Source: Gammaproteobacteria bacterium (GTDB lineage: Bacteria > Pseudomonadota > Gammaproteobacteria > Eutrophobiales > Eutrophobiaceae). Taken from it: a stretch of DNA of 8,064 bases. Below, in pieces: positions 1 through 7,300 of the stretch. The notes under the pieces were generated by a model that saw only the letters and a program-made list of their open reading frames with translations, searched no databases and was not told where the DNA came from. The position numbers and the translations under genes were made by a program. The stretch is taken from contig JACQHV010000170.1 in the NCBI GenBank assembly GCA_016198885.1, forward strand, positions 1-8,064, read 5' to 3'. How positions within the stretch are numbered: position 1 is the stretch's first letter; each line of letters begins with the position of its first letter.

Positions 1-1
1 G

Positions 2-169
2 GATCACCGCTTTCTGAATGATATCGATGGACTGGATAATCCAACGAGTGAAAATCTGGCACGCTGGATCTGGCGAAAACTTGAACCTCAATTGCCGGAA
101 TTATCGTCTATAGTTGTTGGAGAAACGTGTACATCAGGCTGTGTCTACCGGGGTGAAGAAGAAAAATAA
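2..169 (+). CDS. queD: 6-carboxytetrahydropterin synthase QueD, C-terminal part (5' end outside window)
   Basis: This is the last 55 codons of a gene that begins before the window; the frame is open from base 2 and ends in TAA at 167-169. The peptide opens with [20 protein letters not shown] and ends with [15 protein letters not shown]. Both the (D/S)HRxLND...NPTSENLA block and the ET-C-x2-GC-x-Y-x-GE tail are hallmarks of the QueD/6-pyruvoyltetrahydropterin synthase family. QueD converts 7,8-dihydroneopterin triphosphate to 6-carboxy-5,6,7,8-tetrahydropterin, an early cytosolic step towards the tRNA nucleoside queuosine. Family members are about 120 residues, so a little under half is visible. 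The conserved Glu of the ET motif, which contacts the pterin in this family, is present. The zinc-binding histidines and catalytic Cys lie mainly in the missing half. The next gene starts only 41 bases downstream on the same strand, suggesting co-transcription. Confidence 0.9.
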   Translation, partial: DHRFLNDIDGLDNPTSENLARWIWRKLEPQLPELSSIVVGETCTSGCVYRGEEEK

Positions 170-210
170 GGTATGGCATTTTATAAATTTTACTTGTGGG
201 TGTAACAGAA

Positions 211-1227
211 ATGAAAAAAATCAATATAACCGAATTGCTGGGTGATGGAATTGGTCCTGAGTTGCGTGATTCAGTGTATGCAATCGCCGATATGTTACCA
301 TTGGAGTTTAAGTTCATACCTTTTGATTTATCAGTGGAAAATCGAGAGGGTGGTAATCGGGACTTGTTTGACAAGGTTATTGAGTCAATGCGTGAAACCA
401 GATTGGCATTGAAATACCCGACGATTACCAGAACATCCAGTCCTAACGCAATCATACGCCGTAGATGTGACTTCAGTGTAATCCTGCGGCCTGTTATCTC
501 GATAAAGGGAATTCAATCAAAATTCAAGGGGGATGTTTTCTTGTATATTGTAAGGATTGCGACTGGAGGTACCTATGATGATCCGGGACGAATGATTGGC
601 AAAGACGCCGCGATATCGATAAGGATCGTGGAACGAGATCCATGTAGAAATGCGGCCAAGTATGCATTTGAACTTGCAAGAAAAAAATCATTGAAGGTTA
701 CATCATCATCAAAACACACTATCCAGAAAGCTACAGACGGTCTGTTTCAGTCAATTGTTGAAGAAGTACATAAGGATTATCCGGATATAAAGCATAATAT
801 TGAATTATTTGATGCACTGTTGGCGAAGATTATATTACATCCGGAAAATTATCAGGTTGTTCTGGTGTTGAATGAATACGGCGATTTCCTCTCAGATATG
901 GCGAGCGGTCTGATTGGCAGCATAGGCACCGGTGCGAGCGGTAATTTCAGTTTTACCAATGATGATAAAGTTGACATAGCCATGTTTGACCCTTCCGGCG
1001 GAACAGCGCCGGACATCGCCGGTCAGAATAAATGCAATCCCACTGCTGTCCTTCTTGCCTTTGGCATGTTGCTTGATCACATTGACCGTTATGACATTGG
1101 TCACGAATTGCGGCTTGCCATGCTGTCTTGCATTGCGGATGGGGTATGTACGGCAGATATCGGCGGTTCCCTGGGTAGTAAAGAATTTACCAAAGAGGTG
1201 ATCGAAAGATTAAAAGATAAATTGTGA
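211..1227 (+). CDS. Divergent isocitrate/isopropylmalate dehydrogenase family protein
   Basis: A complete gene of 338 residues, typical for NAD-dependent isocitrate or 3-isopropylmalate dehydrogenases, which oxidatively decarboxylate 2-hydroxy acids using a divalent metal. Numbered from ATG at 211, it shows GDGIGPE (12-18), the substrate Ser/Asn/Arg block SSPNAIIRR (76-84), the second Arg in LRPV (92-95), a third Arg and Tyr in IVRIATGGTY (113-122), a catalytic-type Lys in SSKHTIQK (166-173), and metal Asps in LFDALL (199-204) and YGDFLSD (223-229). GTAPDIAGQNKCNPTA (264-279) has Asp-Ile where NADP enzymes have Lys-Tyr, suggesting NAD. Oddities: the usual RENTE/RENSE is RIATG, and the His of HGTAP/HGSAP is Gly. 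Most charged active-site residues survive, so an altered substrate or weak activity is more likely than a dead gene. The GTG at 196 is an alternative start, but no ribosome site precedes it; GTGGGTG lies before the ATG. It follows queD closely, probably in one transcript. Isocitrate, isopropylmalate and homoisocitrate all remain possible substrates. Confidence 0.83.
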   Translation: MKKINITELLGDGIGPELRDSVYAIADMLPLEFKFIPFDLSVENREGGNRDLFDKVIESMRETRLALKYPTITRTSSPNAIIRRRCDFSVILRPVISIKGIQSKFKGDVFLYIVRIATGGTYDDPGRMIGKDAAISIRIVERDPCRNAAKYAFELARKKSLKVTSSSKHTIQKATDGLFQSIVEEVHKDYPDIKHNIELFDALLAKIILHPENYQVVLVLNEYGDFLSDMASGLIGSIGTGASGNFSFTNDDKVDIAMFDPSGGTAPDIAGQNKCNPTAVLLAFGMLLDHIDRYDIGHELRLAMLSCIADGVCTADIGGSLGSKEFTKEVIERLKDKL

Positions 1228-1242
1228 ATTTCAGGATTTCAG

Positions 1243-1383
1243 CAGGCTGTTGAGAAACGTTTCGAGCTAAGGGAGAACAAGGCGCGAGTAGGAGAAAAGG
1301 CGCAGTTTACGAGGTTGTAAATGAACATTTTAAACCTGCGAGCAACGCCGTTACGCCAGGCGCAGTAGTTTTTCAACAACCTG
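1243..1383. mobile_element. MITE-like non-autonomous element with terminal inverted repeats
   Basis: This 141-bp block fills the gap between two convergent genes. Its ends are imperfect inverted repeats: CAGGCTGTTGAGAAAC at 1243-1258, and GTTTTTCAACAACCTG at 1368-1383, whose reverse complement matches the first at 14 of 16 positions. The tetranucleotide TCAG lies directly outside both ends (1239-1242 and 1384-1387), a possible target-site duplication. The interior is more GC-rich than its surroundings. It contains an 8-bp direct repeat GGCGCAGT (1299-1306 and 1359-1366) and a small hairpin TTTAC/GTAAA near 1306-1321. It carries no credible transposase. Elements with ends of the CAGGCTGTTGAAAAAC type are, from memory, scattered in many proteobacterial genomes; the mobilising enzyme is not visible here. 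Lying between convergent stop codons, it could fold into a long stem and act as a two-way transcription barrier; that is inference. Confidence 0.72.
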
Positions 1384-2157
1384 TCAGTTTTTAATGCCTT
1401 TCCCGGTATCGAGTAAATAAAGACTGATACAGAATAATATAACGATAAATACCGCAATTATGATGAAAGCCAATATTATATTGATATCTGACACACCAAG
1501 GAGACCATAGCGAAACGCATTCACCATATAAAGTATGGGATTAAATCTGGATACGGATTGCCAGAATTCCGGCAACAAATCAATTGAATAAAAAACACCG
1601 CCAAGATAGATCAATGGTGTCAGGATAAACGTAGGAATGATTGAGATATCATCAAATTTTTTTGCAAAGATCCCATTGATAATTCCTCCCAAAGAAAAGA
1701 GTATCGATGTCATAATTACAATCGATACAACAATAATATGATGTGTAATGTGGAGTTTTGTGAAAAACAGGGCGACAACAGTCACAACGATACCCACAGC
1801 AACACCGCGCGCAATGCCGCCAGTTATATAACCACCGAGAATGACAAAATTTGGAATTGGAGCAACCAGCATCTCTTCAATATGGCGCTGGAATTTTGCC
1901 CCGAAAAAAGAGGATACAACATTTGCATAGCTGTTGTTGATTATCGACATCATAATGAGCCCGGGGGCAATGTATTCAACGTAGGTAAATCCGGACATCT
2001 GACCGATACGGGGCCCAATCAAATTACCGAAGATAACAAAATAAAGCGACATACTTATGGCTGGTGGAATGATTGTTTGCACCCAGATGCGAAGAAACCG
2101 GCCAACTTCCTTGATAACGATTGTATTATAGGCAGTCAGGTATACTTTTCTATTCAT
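1384..2157 (-). CDS. yadH: ABC-2 type transporter permease, YadH-like
   Basis: A 257-residue integral membrane protein of the ABC-2 permease family, essentially the length of E. coli YadH (256). It closely matches the YadH sequence I recall, including FLRIWVQT near the N-terminus, FGNLIGPRIG (43-52), ANVVSSFFGAKFQR (78-91), IEEMLVAP (93-100), FAKKFDDIS (164-172) and PTFILTPLIYLGGVFY (175-190). Hydrophobic stretches at about 24-46, 60-80, 107-132, 140-163, 170-190 and 226-249 give the expected six helices. The protein would form the inner-membrane channel for the ATPase encoded just upstream. The substrate of YadGH-type exporters is not established. The ATG at 2157 lies 20 bases after the yadG stop, with only a weak Shine-Dalgarno-like TAAG, so the two are probably one transcript and may be translationally coupled. 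The stop codon (1384-1386) directly abuts the MITE-like element at 1243-1383, but the C-terminus seems full length. Confidence 0.93.
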   Translation of the reverse strand: MNRKVYLTAYNTIVIKEVGRFLRIWVQTIIPPAISMSLYFVIFGNLIGPRIGQMSGFTYVEYIAPGLIMMSIINNSYANVVSSFFGAKFQRHIEEMLVAPIPNFVILGGYITGGIARGVAVGIVVTVVALFFTKLHITHHIIVVSIVIMTSILFSLGGIINGIFAKKFDDISIIPTFILTPLIYLGGVFYSIDLLPEFWQSVSRFNPILYMVNAFRYGLLGVSDINIILAFIIIAVFIVILFCISLYLLDTGKGIKN

Positions 2158-2177
2158 ACAAAAACTTAGGGTATTTT

Positions 2178-3095
2178 TTAACTGTTATTTTTGTTTAAAA
2201 GCCTGATAAACAATTCTTCCAGACGATTATGCTTGTTTCGCATACTGCTTATATGGATTCCTTCCTTTGAGAAGGCGTTAAAGAGTTCATTGAGATTTTG
2301 ATCCCTTCTGATTTCAACTTCGATTGTCATTGTATCCGGTACAGTAAAATTAAAATCAGGCAATAAAGGTTTTTTTTCAAGTGGCACTTTCAGATCAAAT
2401 AAAAATGTTTCCGAATTCAACTTGCTGAGCAGATATTTCATCGATGTGTTTTCAATGATGTTACCGAGATCTATGATGGCAATGTTCTTGCACAGGTTCT
2501 CGGCCTCTTCCAGGTAATGTGTCGTCAGGACAATCGTAGTACCTTGTCTGTTAATGTCTTTCAGAAACTGCCACATGGAGCGTCGGAGTTCCACGTCAAC
2601 GCCAGCCGTGGGTTCGTCAAGGATTAATAATTTCGGTTCATGAATAAGCGCACGGGCAATCATCAAACGCCGTTTTAAACCACCGGATAATGTTCTTGAA
2701 GGATCATTCCTTTTTTCCCACAGACCCAGCTGGCGTAAATATTTTTCCGCGCGTTTGCGTGCAAGTTTCCTGGTAACTCCATAGTAACCTCCCTGATTTA
2801 CCACAATTTCCATACAGGACTCAAATTGTGAGAAATTAATTTCCTGGGGCACAATGCCGATCAGGGATTTTGCAGCGACAGTATGCGTATCCAGATCATA
2901 ACCGTAAACAAAGACTTTCCCACCCGACTTTTTAACAAGTGAGGTAATAATTCCAATGGTTGTAGACTTCCCTGCGCCATTCGGTCCCAGCAGGGCAAAG
3001 AAATCTCCCTCAGAAACTTCAAGGTCAATGCCTTTCAGCGCCTGTACGCCATTGGCATAGGTCTTCTTTAGATTATTTATCTCCAGTGCCTTCAC
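2178..3095 (-). CDS. yadG: ABC transporter ATP-binding protein, YadG-like
   Basis: A 305-residue ATPase subunit with all nucleotide-binding motifs intact: Walker A GPNGAGKST (37-45), Q-loop Gln84 in IVPQEINF, signature LSGGLKRR (136-143), Walker B LLILDEP (156-162), D-loop AGVD (164-167) and switch His193 in TTHYLEEAE. Length and sequence match E. coli YadG closely; shared stretches include LKKTY, NRLEELF, and the C-terminal SMRNK region. The roughly 85 residues after the ATPase core form the small C-terminal domain usual in this subfamily. It should power the adjacent YadH-like permease as a dimeric ABC-2 exporter. The start is GTG (3093-3095): an in-frame TAA lies just upstream (the codon three before it), and alignment to YadG begins there. 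No good ribosome site is visible, so translation may be modest. It is separated by 117 bases from the cNMP-binding gene upstream on the same strand, so a promoter of its own is possible though none is convincing. Confidence 0.94.
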   Translation of the reverse strand: MKALEINNLKKTYANGVQALKGIDLEVSEGDFFALLGPNGAGKSTTIGIITSLVKKSGGKVFVYGYDLDTHTVAAKSLIGIVPQEINFSQFESCMEIVVNQGGYYGVTRKLARKRAEKYLRQLGLWEKRNDPSRTLSGGLKRRLMIARALIHEPKLLILDEPTAGVDVELRRSMWQFLKDINRQGTTIVLTTHYLEEAENLCKNIAIIDLGNIIENTSMKYLLSKLNSETFLFDLKVPLEKKPLLPDFNFTVPDTMTIEVEIRRDQNLNELFNAFSKEGIHISSMRNKHNRLEELFIRLLNKNNS

Positions 3096-3171
3096 GTGAA
3101 TATATTAATAAGCGCAGTAATCCTGAAAAAAGGGATGAAAATAAATGATAAAAGAGGATGTGGTTACAATA

Positions 3172-3208
3172 TTACTAGTCACTAATCACGAATCATTAGT
3201 TACTAGTC
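3172..3208. repeat. Compact ACTAGT/ATTAGT direct and inverted repeat
   Basis: The nonamer TTACTAGTC occurs at 3172-3180 and again at 3200-3208, each containing the palindrome ACTAGT. Between them, ACTAAT (3181-3186) and ATTAGT (3195-3200) form an inverted pair around CACGAATC. The unit lies directly after the stop codon of the cNMP-binding gene (3213-3215 on the - strand) and before yadG. It resembles the 'gtgattagtgattcgtgattagt' type of simple intergenic repeat that I recall from environmental bacterial genomes; I cannot confirm that family here. The stem is AT-rich and has no U-tract, so it is not a standard terminator. Confidence 0.6.
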
Positions 3209-3212
3209 AAGT

Positions 3213-4085
3213 TCAGCTTTGCTGTATATTCTTCATATTTTGCTTTTGTGTTTCATGTATTTTTTTTAATTCTTTTGCCAGGTCACTGTCACGATTCAAT
3301 ACCAGTCTGAAATATTCCTTGGGTATTTTTATCAGGCGCGATGCATCATCTGTCCTTGCGAATGCGTTACGCTTGCCTTTGCTGTCTGGCATGAGCGCCT
3401 GTTCACCGAAATAATCCCCGTCTTTCAATGTCGCAAGAATGACAATCTTGCCGTCATTGTCCAGGGTGAATATCTCGACGGTACCATTCAGAATGACATA
3501 CATATGTTCACCGGGCTGGGATTCCTTGAGCACAAAATCACCCGGACCAACTGTGACTACTTCGGTCCAGTCCCTTATGGTGGCTAATTCATTATAATTA
3601 AGACTTTTGAATAACCGCAGTTTTCTGATTGCGTCGCGAACTTCATCCGGCGGGAATTTCTGATAATTAATTTGTGTTGGTTCTTCTGATTCATCCACAG
3701 TCTCATCGCGTTTAATACTCAGCAGCACAAACTTTTTGTCGATCCTGAATACCTTGGTCTTATGAAAGGCCTTGACTGTAGCATTGCGACGGCCTGAACC
3801 TTCGGGAAGAATTGAAAGTTCTCCAAAAAAATCGCCAGTTCTTAATGTGGCAATGGTAATTTCTCGATTTGCCGCGCCGCCACGGATGGACACCTCTGCC
3901 ATGCCTTCAAGAATAATGTACATGCAGTCACCGATTTCAGACTCCCGGATGATCATCTTCTTCGGTTCAAAATCTTCAATGCGGTTTTCCGGTGCCCGCA
4001 ATATCTCAGTCAATTCTTCATCAGATAAGGTTTTGAAGATGGGTATATTTCGAAGTATTTTGGGGTCTTTAAGTTGCTCTTTCAT
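3213..4085 (-). CDS. Tandem cyclic nucleotide-binding (cNMP) domain protein, no output domain
   Basis: A soluble protein of 290 residues from the preferred ATG at 4085. Two cNMP-binding domains sit in tandem, each preceded by the typical short helical lead (LRNIPIFKTLSDEEL and IRKLRLFKSLNYNEL). Domain 1 covers about residues 10-130, with IIRESEIGDCMYIILEG and the phosphate-binding cassette FGELSILPEGSGRRNATV (87-104). Domain 2 covers about 150-270, with LKESQPGEHMYVILNG and the cassette FGEQALMPDSKGKRNAFA (226-243). Both retain FGE and a basic residue before the N-A, though the cassettes are two or three residues longer than in classical cAMP sites, so ligand choice is uncertain. There is no helix-turn-helix, kinase, cyclase or membrane segment; the C-terminus is a charged helix rich in Lys and Gln. 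The arrangement resembles a regulatory subunit that acts on a separate partner. A GTG at 4103 extends the frame by six residues but has no ribosome site; GGA lies nine bases before the ATG. Confidence 0.88.
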   Translation of the reverse strand: MKEQLKDPKILRNIPIFKTLSDEELTEILRAPENRIEDFEPKKMIIRESEIGDCMYIILEGMAEVSIRGGAANREITIATLRTGDFFGELSILPEGSGRRNATVKAFHKTKVFRIDKKFVLLSIKRDETVDESEEPTQINYQKFPPDEVRDAIRKLRLFKSLNYNELATIRDWTEVVTVGPGDFVLKESQPGEHMYVILNGTVEIFTLDNDGKIVILATLKDGDYFGEQALMPDSKGKRNAFARTDDASRLIKIPKEYFRLVLNRDSDLAKELKKIHETQKQNMKNIQQS

Positions 4086-4157
4086 AGTTCTGTATCCACG
4101 CACTAGAACTTACACTTGGGGTTCGTTCGTTTTATTTATATTGTGTAAGAATTTTTC

Positions 4158-4186
4158 GGTATAGTGATAAATTTTATATCAATCAA
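4158..4186 (-). promoter_or_regulatory. Candidate sigma70-type promoter for the cNMP-binding gene
   Basis: Read on the - strand, TTGATT (4186-4181) is followed after exactly 17 bases by TATACC (4163-4158). Each hexamer matches the sigma70 consensus at 4 of 6 positions, and the spacing is optimal. It sits in the 238-base AT-rich gap between the large oxidoreductase gene and the cNMP-binding gene, about 70 bases before the latter's ATG. In such AT-rich DNA a chance match is quite possible. Confidence 0.4.
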
Positions 4187-4205
4187 TAAATTCTGATTAT
4201 TATCA
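4173..4205. promoter_or_regulatory. Two candidate FNR/CRP-family operator palindromes
   Basis: Site A at 4173-4186 reads TTGAT-TGAT-ATAAA on the - strand, nine of ten bases of the FNR consensus TTGAT-N4-ATCAA. Site B at 4194-4205 is the perfect core palindrome TGAT-TATT-ATCA (eight of ten with its flanks). If the promoter at 4158-4186 is real, site A overlaps its -35 element and site B is centred near -48, so control of the cNMP-binding gene by an FNR/CRP-like regulator is conceivable. AT-rich sequence makes this suggestive only. Confidence 0.3.
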
Positions 4206-4257
4206 TAACGCTAATCCCGACAATAAAAAATGCAGAATTCAATATTAATTCAATGAG

Positions 4258-4279
4258 AAATGCATGTAATAATGCATTT
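4258..4279. repeat. AT-rich inverted repeat downstream of the large oxidoreductase gene
   Basis: AAATGCAT (4258-4265) and ATGCATTT (4272-4279) form a perfect 8-bp stem around the loop GTAATA. It lies about 60 bases beyond the stop codon of the oxidoreductase gene in its direction of transcription. It could be a weak terminator or RNA-stabilising hairpin, but the stem is not GC-rich and no T-tract follows on the - strand. Confidence 0.3.
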
Positions 4280-4341
4280 TCAAGAAATACCGAGACAGAT
4301 TTCTCTTCAAATTGTAATTTTTTCCCTTGCGAATCCCGTAG

Positions 4342-7300
4342 TTAGAAGTGTGATCCCAGAAGGTGATCCAGCCACATATTGGACAGCTTTTCCTGGACCG
4401 TATTCTGGCGCAGACGGGCATTGAGGTTTGTAAAATCAACGCGATCCAGTTCCTGGTCCTGGTTGTAACAGGAGTATACGAAATATTCTTCACCTGTATG
4501 CGGGTCAACATGTTTACAGAGGCATTGTGCACAGACGCCCTTCATCATGCATTGCATAGGGGAATTGATCGAGCCAATGGCCGTATGGCCGGGCTTCAGG
4601 TAGGGTTTGAGACGGTTGTAACGGGCCTCTTTGACCGCTGCCATCATCCGATCGGAGCCGATGACAATCATGTGGTCGACCTCAGACAGTTTAATGCTGG
4701 TATCACCAAGGTCACCTTTTCCATAGGCCTCTATGGCATCAATGATATTGCCTATGCAGGTCTTGTCCTGTTTGCGTGTGGGGGCGATGGGTTGTCCATT
4801 TGGTGCCTGGTCAACCGCCCAGACAATGATATCTGATGCTGCTTCGATATCCTTTACCTTGAAGATATCGGTGGGTTGTCTGTAACCGGTAAAGTAAATT
4901 ACCTTATTGCCCGCAGCACGCAAGGCCTTGCCAATGGAGAACTGCACAGCATTACCCAGACCTCCGCCGACCAGCATCACAGTCTTGTTCTGACAGATCT
5001 CGGTAGGTGTGCCGGTAACACCCATCACGACAAGGGGATCACCCGGTTTCCACAAGGCGCATAGTTTGGATGAGCTACCCATCTCAAGGGCAATAAGGGA
5101 GATCAAACCTTGCTCCTTGTCTACCCACGCACCTGTCAAGGCCAGGCCTTCTGCAGCTAATACAGTTCCTTGGATGACAGGCGCCATACTTTCCAGATTC
5201 TGGACTCGATAAAATTGTCCTGGATGAAATTTGCGTGCCTGCATGGGGGCCCTGGCGATAACCTCGATGATGGTCGGTGTCAGCCGGTTAACCTCGACCA
5301 CTGTCGCTGTTAATTCTTCATCCAATCGATCAAAGAATTGTCTGAGCTTTCGATCACGACCATCCTGTAAATTAACATCCAATGCCTTCAGTTCTTTTTC
5401 AAATAGTTTCACCACATAAGGATAACCATCCCTGGCGCTTGCCATGGCCTTGACTACACTTCCTGCGTAGACCGGATGATTGTCACCATAAAAAGAAATG
5501 TATTTGCCGTTTTTGTGATATGAGGTCAACGGTGCAGGCCTGCCTATCTTGGGTATGGCGGTGTCATCCATGGGGACAAGTTCCGGCAGGGCAGCACCAT
5601 TCCAGTGTGGTTCATAGCGCTGGAAGAATTTTTCATCCATTCTGAAACTGTAGGGGTGTTCCTGTTCGTAAATCGTGTTAGGCGAGGTACCGGCGGCGAT
5701 AAACAGACTCTTTAACGGGACTTCAATCTCACTCCCCTCGCTCAGCCACTTGCCTTCCTTTTCTGCCAGTGTATCGAACCTGACCGACCTGAGGGCGCCA
5801 TATTCATCGGGAATGGCCTCCAATGGGTTCATGCCTTCAGCGAGCTGGATCCCCTCCTGCAGGGCTGCATGAATTTCTTCATGACTCTGGCGATAGGCCG
5901 GTGCGTCCTTGATGCCCTTGCGATAGAACAGTGTGACACCACCCCACTGGCTGATTAACGGTTGGAAATCAGGTTTTTCACCCGCCATATCAGCGCGGTG
6001 ACGTTCGGCCTGTATAGCGCGACCATGCTGAAGAAATTCATCCAGGATCACGAGCTCCTCTTTATCATACTGGGCGCGTACGGCATCTACCCCCTTTTTT
6101 GCCACCAGCGTTTCGTAGCGGTGCAATATTTTTTCAACTTGTCCTGGGTAGTAAGCAGTTACTTCAGTCGTTGTATCGATTGCAGTAAGGCCCCCTCCGA
6201 TGATCCCGGCAGGGAGACGTACCTGAAGATTAGCGAGTGATGATTCCTTGGCTGCGCCGGTAAGTTGCAGGGCCATGAGAAAATCCGAGGCCTTGCGGAT
6301 ACCGCGAATGAGATTGTTCTTCAGCCCGATGATCGTGGGTTTGCCGGCACCGCTGGCGATGGCAATGTGATCAAAACCGATGTTCCAGGCCTCTTCAATC
6401 GTGATCGTGCCGCCAAAACGGACGCCACCGAAACAGCGGAAGGTATTGCGCCTTGCGAGTGTCAGGTAAATGACCTTGAGAAAATTTTTGTCCCAGCGCA
6501 CGGTAATGCCGTATTCAGCAACACCGCCAAAACCGGCAAGCATACGCTTGTCCAAATCTTCATAAAGGTCTCCAAAATCTTTAACAGGCCTGGGCAGGCC
6601 GCCATTCTTGTGTGTAAGTTCCTCCGGCAGTGGTTCTATCTTCAGTGCATCGATGCCAACAACACCGAATCCTTCATTCATAAGGTAATGGGCAAGGGTA
6701 TAACCCGAGGGTCCCATCCCTGCGATCAGGACATTCTTGCCGTTATAAGGCAAGGCGTAAGGACGTTTGACGTTTAAGGGATTCCAGCGGGTCAGCAGGC
6801 TGTAGATCTCAAAGCCATAGGACATAAACAGAACATCGGTCAGAACATTGGTTTCAATCTGCGGGATATTGACCGGTTCTGTTTTTTGATAAATGCAGCC
6901 TTTCATGCAGTCATTGCAGATCCTGTGGCCGGTCCCGGGGCACATGGGGTTGTCTATAATAACGAGCGCGAGCGCGCCGATATTATCTCCCTGGCGCTTT
7001 ATTACATGCATTTCCGAAATCTTTTCACCCAGAGGACAGCCGGTAATTGCCACACCCAGGGGGTTAGTCTTGAAATCTCCGACACGCTTGTTGCGCATGC
7101 CTTTGGAACAGGAATCGGTATCCCGATCGTGGCAGTAGATACAATGATTGACTTCATACAGGACCTGTCGCTGGATGTAACGGCGATCGGTCAGGGCAAA
7201 ACCGTCCCGGCGTCGATGTTCAAATTGCGGTCCAATCCAGGTTGTAAACCCTTCGCGTTGTCTGGTCTCGTGGTGGACCAGATGCTCAAAATCGGTCTTT

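Noticed and set aside
108..455. A 115-codon - strand frame over the queD end and dehydrogenase start
   Set aside because: Antisense to two genes with clear family motifs; the predicted peptide has no recognisable feature.
1228..1383. A riboswitch or structured non-coding RNA in the convergent gap
   Set aside because: The gap lies at the 3' ends of both flanking genes, and its structure is explained by the terminal inverted repeats of a MITE-like element.
1239..1457. A 72-codon frame on the - strand running through the repeat element into yadH
   Set aside because: Its C-terminal two thirds are the translation of the MITE-like repeat and the rest is out of frame with yadH. It is typical of spurious small proteins annotated from such repeats.
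1738..2169. A 143-codon + strand frame opposite yadH
   Set aside because: It lies wholly antisense to a strongly supported YadH permease, and its sequence shows no domain or family feature.
3145..3414. An 89-codon + strand frame covering the ACTAGT repeat and the 3' end of the cNMP-binding gene
   Set aside because: Its beginning is translated repeat and the remainder is antisense to the second cNMP-binding domain.
4258..4279. Hairpin as an intrinsic terminator of the oxidoreductase gene
   Set aside because: The stem is only 8 bp and AT-rich, and no run of T follows on the - strand, so I list it only as an inverted repeat.
4245..4532. A 95-codon - strand frame spanning the end of the oxidoreductase gene and the downstream gap
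   Set aside because: It overlaps the cysteine-rich C-terminus of the oxidoreductase out of frame, and its own tail is low-complexity AT-rich sequence.
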